Assembly (NCBI GenBank): GCA_020425695.1
Contig: JAGQRE010000003.1
Location: 32,157 to 70,939 of the forward strand
Direction of reading: 5' to 3'
DNA: 38,783 nt
Source of the DNA: Planctomycetota bacterium
Lineage (GTDB): Bacteria; Planctomycetota; UBA8742; UBA2392
Positions 33,996 through 38,783 of this stretch are shown here, one piece after another. Both the position numbers and the translations under genes were made by a program. Under the pieces are notes generated by a model. The model saw only the letters and a program-made list of their open reading frames with translations, did not search any database and was not told the DNA's origin. The first letter of the stretch is position 1. Every line of letters starts with the position of its first letter.

Positions 33996-34004
33996 AGGCG
34001 GCGG

Positions 34005-34010
34005 AGTATA
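34005..34010 (-). promoter_or_regulatory. -10-like TATACT before the barrel gene
   Basis: TATACT is followed by 9 nt and the ATG at 33995 with no binding site between, the same spacing as in vWA paralog A. It suggests a near-leaderless transcript. Confidence 0.4.
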
Positions 34011-34094
34011 CGGGGTTTCGTGTTCGAATTGCCATGGGGGCGCGAATCGCCCGAACTGCGCTACACTGATACCGCATTCGAAACGAGTACCAAG

Positions 34095-34799
34095 ATGTCT
34101 GAGCAAGAATTGACCCAGCGACTGAAACCACTTGAGAAGCTGCGCGGGCTTGAGGCCACGCACATGCTGATCAATGAGGTGTATCTGTCCGTGCAGGGTG
34201 AAAGCACCCACGCCGGGCGACCTTGCGTGTTCATCCGCACGTCCGTGTGCAACCAGCGCTGTAACTACTGCGACACGGGCTACGCCTTCACCCAGGGCGA
34301 GCCCATGGCGCTCGACGATGTGGTGTCTCGCGCGCTGGAGTTAGAGACGCCGCTGGTCGAGATCACAGGAGGCGAGCCGCTGCTGCAACCATTGTTGCCA
34401 GAACTTTTCAGGCGGTTGTTGGGTGCCGGGCGTGAAGTTCTGATCGAAACCGGCGGCAGCCACGATATCTCTGTGGTGCCTGCGGGCGCGAAGATCATCC
34501 TCGATATCAAGACGCCCGGTAGTGGCGAAGAACAGGCCAACGATTACGAGAATCTGCAGCGCCTTAGAGAAGACGACGAGGTCAAGTTCGTGCTGACATC
34601 GCGCGAAGACTACGACTGGGCGAAGCAACTCGTGCTGCGTGAAAAGCTGGCACTGCGTACGACGGTGTTGTTCTCGCCGGCTTTCCGTCGCATCGAGCCG
34701 CGTGATCTCAGCGAGTGGCTGCTGGCGGATCGTTTGCCGGTGCGCCTGAACCTGCAACTGCACAAATACGTATGGGAGCCAACCCAACGCGGAGTCTAG
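34095..34799 (+). CDS. queE: 7-carboxy-7-deazaguanine synthase
   Basis: A 234-residue protein. The ATG at 34095 fits the family start; a long upstream in-frame extension overlaps the opposite-strand barrel gene and is not coding. The radical-SAM cluster is C52-x3-C56-x2-C59 in VCNQRCNYCD, preceded by NEVYLSVQGESTHAGRPCVF and followed by EITGGEPLLQ. Further family marks are IETGGSHDI, ILDIKTPGSGE and VKFVLTSREDYDW. QueE contracts 6-carboxytetrahydropterin to 7-carboxy-7-deazaguanine for queuosine in tRNA, and in some bacteria for DNA 7-deazaguanine modification. No queC, queD, queF or dpd gene is in the window. A TACACT box at 34062 may be the -10. Confidence 0.93.
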   Translation: MSEQELTQRLKPLEKLRGLEATHMLINEVYLSVQGESTHAGRPCVFIRTSVCNQRCNYCDTGYAFTQGEPMALDDVVSRALELETPLVEITGGEPLLQPLLPELFRRLLGAGREVLIETGGSHDISVVPAGAKIILDIKTPGSGEEQANDYENLQRLREDDEVKFVLTSREDYDWAKQLVLREKLALRTTVLFSPAFRRIEPRDLSEWLLADRLPVRLNLQLHKYVWEPTQRGV

Positions 34800-34882
34800 G
34801 CTGCCTTTGACGCGAGGCTTCGCGGTCTTAACCTGCTATACCGTATCCACACTTTTCAATTGATCGCGCCACTGACCGCGCC

Positions 34883-37800
34883 ATGAACGAACCGAAGCCA
34901 AATTCCAGCGACCATGGTGCGCCCGGACCGCACGGTGCGCCATCGGACCCATCCGGTGATGAGCAGGAAGACATCACTGATATCGTTCACGAGTTAACGG
35001 AAGAACATCAGCGCCGTCAGTCCTCCGGCGAAAGCAGCCACGACCTGCGCGAGTTCGACGGCGATGCATCCCAGGCGCCCAGCAGTAACCCGTACTTCCG
35101 TCCGCAAGAGCAAGAGCCCACGACGATTGTCCCGGCCTTGCGCCCGTTGTCCGACGCCGTGATTAACCCGGTCCCGTTCGCCGAGCCCTCAGAGGCCATC
35201 GCGCTTGAGCCCACCAGCGACGACAGCACGCTCAACGAAGCCATCCTGACCAAACGCCTGCCCCTTCCGCCGAAAGCGGAAAAGCAGGAAGTCACGATGG
35301 AAGAGATTGAAAGCATCGTCGCCGAAATCCCTGAGGCCAGGGGCAGCGACACCGACATTCGCCAGGTGCTGCCGCAATCCAAGGTGATCGAAGACCCCGG
35401 GCTGCTCTTCAATGAAGGCGACCTCGACGATTTGCAGGACCGCCTGCGTAGCGGACTGCTGGCGTCGCTGGTACGCAGCGTGCGCGACCGCGCTGAGTTG
35501 ATCCTGACGGCACAGAGTTCGGTACCGTTCGATCTCGACTACTACTCACTGCGCAGCGTTGGGAATGGCGCGAGCATTATCGAGAACCCGACGATGCTCG
35601 AAGCCGCCTTCATTGGGCGACTCTACGAAGACGACCAGATGATGCGCTGGGCGCTGGACGCTGTGATGCGAAAGTGCCGTGCGGGCGACGGGCGCTTTCA
35701 CGACCGTGCCGGCGCGGACCCCGAGACGCCGCCCGGTCGCGGCTGTGTCGCAGCCTTGCGTGATATCTCACTGGCGATGGATTTCCTCGCACCCGTCCTG
35801 GACGATGCCCACCGGGCTGAGATTGCAGCCGCGCTTTACAATAATGGGTTGCGCCTCGCGAACTTCATCAACGATGCGCGCAACAACGCGCCTTCGAACG
35901 TCTCGGAAAACGGGGCGTTGGCGCTCGGGCTCGCCGGTTTGCCTTTGATGAACTTCGAGAACTACTACGTGCACGCGCGCCGCTGGACAGACAGCGCTGA
36001 GCAACGTGCGCAGTCGTTGCTGGAAAGCCGTATAGCCGAGAACGGGCGCCCCGCCGCCAGCGATCTTCAGGGGCTCGTTGAGCTGATGCGCTATCTGCTG
36101 CCGTTCTCGCAGGCCTTCCAACGTTACTACGGCGACAACATGCTGATGGGCGAGGGTGGCAACCTGTCGGCCTTGCCTGTCTGGCTGGCGCACCAGTTTG
36201 GCAGCAACAACGCAGGACTCTTCGCCTCCAGCAGTATTTCGGTGGAAGACCTTTTCGGCGCGACCCCGTTGTTGGCGAAGGCGGCGGACACGTTCCGCGA
36301 CGGCGTTGCCCAGTGGCTGCTGCACCAGATCAGCGTCGCCGGTGCCGCCCACCGGGCCGGCAGTGAGGATCGACCGTCGTCAAAGTATCGGATTGAGTTG
36401 CAGGCGCATCCCGGCATCGACTCGGTGCTGACATGCGTCTTCTACGACCCGAGCCTTCAGGTCACGAGCCCGGACACAGCAATCGCGCCAGGCGCACGCC
36501 TTTCCGAGACGCGCGCCGTCGTGCGCTCAGACTGGGACCCCAGCAGCCCGATCGTGACGTTGCAGTCTGAGGCCGGAACACTTCCGTACGTTCACCTGGC
36601 CAGCTCCGGCGTCAATCTGAAGCTCAGTTGCGACCCCGGCATGTTCCGTGATATCGGCGGCATGAACGTTGTCGGGCGTGTGCGCGACTACGTTGATATG
36701 GGCAGTGCCGCCTACATTAACGGTGACTTCAAGGGCAGCGAAGGCAGCCTGGCGCAACGTCACTTGTTGTACCTTCGCAGCGAGGGCGTCTGCCTGCTGT
36801 TTGATCGCTTCGACATCGGCGACGGTCGCACACTCAAGCGCGGCGGGCTGCGCATTGAAGGCAGCGAGGAAACGACGGCCGTTGACCGGGGCACACTCGG
36901 CGTTCGTGCCACGGACGGCTCTGACCGGCAGGCGCGCTTCGTGTTCTTCAGTAACGGCTTCAGTCAGGGTGTCGAAGAGCCTGAGCCGAACAAGCTACCC
37001 GGGCTGGGTGTCGAGTTTATGCGCGGTCGCGGCGACCTGGCGACGATCATTACGCTCGGTCGCGCAGGGCGTTTGCCGCCGATTCGCCGCATCAACACCG
37101 AAGAGCGCGGGCGGGTTTACCGCACGACGTTCGCCGACGGCGCAGTGCTGTTCAACGGTTGGCCCAACGGTATGCCGCAGCAGTGCGGCTGGATCTGGAC
37201 CGACGCGCTGATGTGCTACGTCGATCGCCGTGATGACTACCCGGGGCGCTATGTCGCAATCAAATCAACCAGCGTGCTGGCGTACGACATGCACGAGGGT
37301 ATTCACATCGGCTTTGGCGCGAGCCACCCGGAAGACCCGAACAAACCAGTAGAGTTCAGCATGTGCGCATCCGGTGCGCAGGCCGTGATCCACCTGAGTA
37401 CGCGGGCGCACTTGCGCGTAGCCTTCCCCGGGCTGAAGAAGGTGTATGTAGACGGCAACGAAGTGGATATTGAGGGCGACGCAAAGGTGTTCGTCATCAG
37501 CCAGCCGCTTGAGCCCGGGCGTCACCTGGTTGAGTTCGAGCACGAGAGCCCCGGCCCGGAAAGCACAATCATCACGCCGCGTGAAGACCAGTTTGTCGGC
37601 GGTGAGTTCACGCTGCATGCAAGTATCGGTGACCCAATCGGCGTTGCCAGCGCGCGCCTGCTTGTTGACGGCGAGTACCTTGGCGCGACCGTTGAAGCCA
37701 ACCCCTGGGTCTGGAAAGTAAACGCGAACAGCCTGTCCGAGGGTCGCCACGAGGCCATGATCGAAGCCACCGACGTGCTGGGCCACGTGCGCCGCAGCGT

Positions 37801-38377
37801 CGCGCGCAGCTTTATCGTCGATAACACACCGCCCGAAGTGGAGCTGCTTGAGCCCAAAGAAGGCAAGAAAGCTCGCGGTGTGTTCACCTTTGTCGCGGCC
37901 GCCGAGGATTCCAACGGGATCGAGCGCGTGCAGTTCTGCCTCAATGGCAAGAAAGTTGGCGAGCCTGTTACGGCAGCGCCTTACGCGCGCGACATCGACA
38001 CGACGGAGTTCCCGGACGCTACGTATGCTGTGACGGCACTGGCGTTTGACGCTGCAGGCAACGTCGGCCAAAGCAAGCCCGCGCGCATGACACTGGCGAA
38101 CACAGCCCCGCCGCCGGAGATGATCAAGCTGAAGATCAAGCCGCCGGTGCTGGCCGTGAAGCCACTCGAAGAAGTGCACCTGGAGTGCGTCGGCATCGAC
38201 GACGAAGACGGCGAGCAGCCGGTGCGAGTGCAATGGCGCCGGATCAAGGGACAGGGCGTCGTTGACAAGAACAACGTTTTCACCGCGCCCGGGGCGGAAG
38301 GCCCGGTCGTCATGGAAGCACAAATCGTCGGAACGCACGTACGGGCAAAACTGCACGCGGTGGTATCGCTGGATTAG
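34883..38377 (+). CDS. Giant heparinase-fold protein with Ig-like domains, no signal peptide
   Basis: A 1164-residue protein, ATG at 34883. Residues 1 to ~190 are acidic, Pro/Ser-rich and low in hydrophobics, and start without a signal peptide. About 190-500 is an alpha/alpha-toroid (LEAAFIGRLYEDDQMMRWAL, AALYNNGLRLANFINDARN, SENGALALGLAGLPLMNFEN). About 510-870 is a beta-sandwich as in heparinase II/III-like lyases (ETRAVVRSDWDPSSPIVTL, RHLLYLRSEGVCLLFDRFDI). Then come two Ig-like Big_7-type domains (GGEFTLHASIGDPIGVASAR and VFTFVAAAEDSNGIERVQFC) and a final beta domain with VRVQWRRIKGQGVV. The usual catalytic Tyr/His/Asn set of polysaccharide lyases could not be confirmed. Either a non-canonically exported glycan enzyme or a non-catalytic scaffold. 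Confidence 0.75.
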   Translation: MNEPKPNSSDHGAPGPHGAPSDPSGDEQEDITDIVHELTEEHQRRQSSGESSHDLREFDGDASQAPSSNPYFRPQEQEPTTIVPALRPLSDAVINPVPFAEPSEAIALEPTSDDSTLNEAILTKRLPLPPKAEKQEVTMEEIESIVAEIPEARGSDTDIRQVLPQSKVIEDPGLLFNEGDLDDLQDRLRSGLLASLVRSVRDRAELILTAQSSVPFDLDYYSLRSVGNGASIIENPTMLEAAFIGRLYEDDQMMRWALDAVMRKCRAGDGRFHDRAGADPETPPGRGCVAALRDISLAMDFLAPVLDDAHRAEIAAALYNNGLRLANFINDARNNAPSNVSENGALALGLAGLPLMNFENYYVHARRWTDSAEQRAQSLLESRIAENGRPAASDLQGLVELMRYLLPFSQAFQRYYGDNMLMGEGGNLSALPVWLAHQFGSNNAGLFASSSISVEDLFGATPLLAKAADTFRDGVAQWLLHQISVAGAAHRAGSEDRPSSKYRIELQAHPGIDSVLTCVFYDPSLQVTSPDTAIAPGARLSETRAVVRSDWDPSSPIVTLQSEAGTLPYVHLASSGVNLKLSCDPGMFRDIGGMNVVGRVRDYVDMGSAAYINGDFKGSEGSLAQRHLLYLRSEGVCLLFDRFDIGDGRTLKRGGLRIEGSEETTAVDRGTLGVRATDGSDRQARFVFFSNGFSQGVEEPEPNKLPGLGVEFMRGRGDLATIITLGRAGRLPPIRRINTEERGRVYRTTFADGAVLFNGWPNGMPQQCGWIWTDALMCYVDRRDDYPGRYVAIKSTSVLAYDMHEGIHIGFGASHPEDPNKPVEFSMCASGAQAVIHLSTRAHLRVAFPGLKKVYVDGNEVDIEGDAKVFVISQPLEPGRHLVEFEHESPGPESTIITPREDQFVGGEFTLHASIGDPIGVASARLLVDGEYLGATVEANPWVWKVNANSLSEGRHEAMIEATDVLGHVRRSVARSFIVDNTPPEVELLEPKEGKKARGVFTFVAAAEDSNGIERVQFCLNGKKVGEPVTAAPYARDIDTTEFPDATYAVTALAFDAAGNVGQSKPARMTLANTAPPPEMIKLKIKPPVLAVKPLEEVHLECVGIDDEDGEQPVRVQWRRIKGQGVVDKNNVFTAPGAEGPVVMEAQIVGTHVRAKLHAVVSLD

Positions 38378-38394
38378 CGCGTTACAAAACAAGA

Positions 38395-38422
38395 GCGGGG
38401 TCCGGCATGTGCCGGACCCCGC
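38395..38422. terminator. Strong hairpin between convergent genes
   Basis: GCGGGGTCCGGCA (38395-38407) and TGCCGGACCCCGC (38410-38422) pair perfectly, 13 bp around a TG centre, followed by TGTGTTT on the plus strand and preceded by AAAACAAGA, which gives TCTTGTTTT on the minus strand. It is a likely bidirectional terminator for the giant gene and the LuxR-type gene. Confidence 0.85.
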
Positions 38423-38438
38423 TGTGTTTCCCGTCGGG

Positions 38439-38783
38439 CTAGTTGCTTTCAGACAGCAGACCTTCGCGAATCATCCGCGCCTTCAGTTGCATGCGGTTGC
38501 TTACGCCGAACTTGCGATAGATGCGCCGAATGTATGTTCGCACACTATCGAGCGAGCAGTTGGCGATCTCCGCAGCCTTCTTGTAGCTGCCGTGCTGCGA
38601 GACCAACCGGGCGACCTGCAACTCGCGCGGCGAAAGTTCCGTCGCGCGTTTCGCTTCGCTGACCTCAAGCAGCAGCAGCGTTTCGCCGGCGCTTTCGTTC
38701 CGTCGCATGACGGTCGCGCGCAGATGCACTCCCATCTCGGAGATCCGTTTCCGCAACTGGCTCTTGGCCGTCGGTTCTTCGCG
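38439..38783 (-). CDS. LuxR-type response regulator, C-terminal part only
   Basis: The frame is open from the right edge to TAG at 38439, about 115 residues. The first visible residues, REEPTAKSQLRKRISEMGVH, read on without a stop, so the start lies outside and the gene is 5'-truncated. The C-terminal ~60 residues are a GerE-type helix-turn-helix: ELSPRELQVARLVSQHGSYK, KAAEIANCSLDSVRTYIRRI and YRKFGVSNRMQLKARMI. The N-terminal piece LLLLEVSEAKRA may end a PAS or receiver region. It is a DNA-binding transcriptional regulator; its inputs and targets are not visible. Confidence 0.88.
   Translation of the reverse strand, partial: REEPTAKSQLRKRISEMGVHLRATVMRRNESAGETLLLLEVSEAKRATELSPRELQVARLVSQHGSYKKAAEIANCSLDSVRTYIRRIYRKFGVSNRMQLKARMIREGLLSESN

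Noticed and set aside
33324..34094. Long N-terminal extension of QueE
   Set aside because: It is the shadow of the opposite-strand barrel gene, and QueE family similarity starts at 34095.
1..38783. CRISPR array, tRNA or rRNA genes
   Set aside because: No regularly spaced direct repeats and no cloverleaf or rRNA-like sequence was noticed on either strand.

Overview
The window is high-GC bacterial chromosome, most likely from a planctomycete or a close relative. Three things point that way. The spacers carry clustered short palindromes around cacaggca/tgcctgtg, which are common between planctomycete genes. There is a secreted vWA/HEAT paralog pair of a kind frequent in that phylum. The gene set also mixes outer-membrane-type proteins with MoxR, Sel1, SPATA20-like and ECF-sigma genes. 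This is an inference; there is no rRNA or tRNA in the window to anchor it.

Layout. 1-923: 3'-truncated secreted alpha/beta hydrolase (minus). 1205-2903: ECF sigma factor plus a membrane DUF4349 protein, probably its anti-sigma factor. 2980-4577 (minus): a complete retron, with reverse transcriptase, REP-like hairpin leader and a 158-nt msr-msd RNA with its own promoter. 4747-12646 (plus, divergent from the retron): five tightly coupled genes forming a MoxR AAA+ / vWA / beta-propeller ternary system, a predicted biological-conflict system. 12733-14517: EAL-CBS-GGDEF cyclic-di-GMP protein. 14514-16595: SPATA20/YyaL-like thioredoxin-fold protein (minus). 16649-17017: TfoX-N protein. 17135-19981 (minus): SagB-type double nitroreductase followed by an M16 peptidase. 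20090-21910: secreted coiled-coil protein and Sel1-repeat lipoprotein. 22038-23063 (minus): DnaJ-like chaperone with half the usual zinc motifs. 23206-26886 (plus): class-V aminotransferase, SerA-type dehydrogenase and DUF1015 protein, a likely serine-synthesis group interrupted by a MITE-like element and a hairpin array. 26883-28208 (minus): DUF1801 protein and TatD-family hydrolase. 28304-31702 (minus): tandem secreted vWA paralogs. 31972-32829: rhomboid protease. 32901-33995 (minus): small zinc-ribbon protein and predicted outer-membrane barrel. 34095-34799: QueE. 34883-38377: very large heparinase-fold/Ig-domain protein. 38439-38783 (minus): C-terminal part of a LuxR-type regulator running off the window.

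How it fits together. The standout region is 2980-12646. A retron and a ternary conflict system face away from each other across about 170 bp, which looks like a compact immunity island inside housekeeping and envelope genes. The retron RNA is predicted from sequence alone: matching a1/a2 arms, a 19-bp perfect msd hairpin, small msr stem-loops, and a promoter whose predicted start falls at the first base of a1. No gene beside the reverse transcriptase looks like a dedicated retron effector. Several units also share a TANACT-like -10 hexamer, in four cases only 6-9 nt from the start codon, which suggests frequent leaderless transcription.
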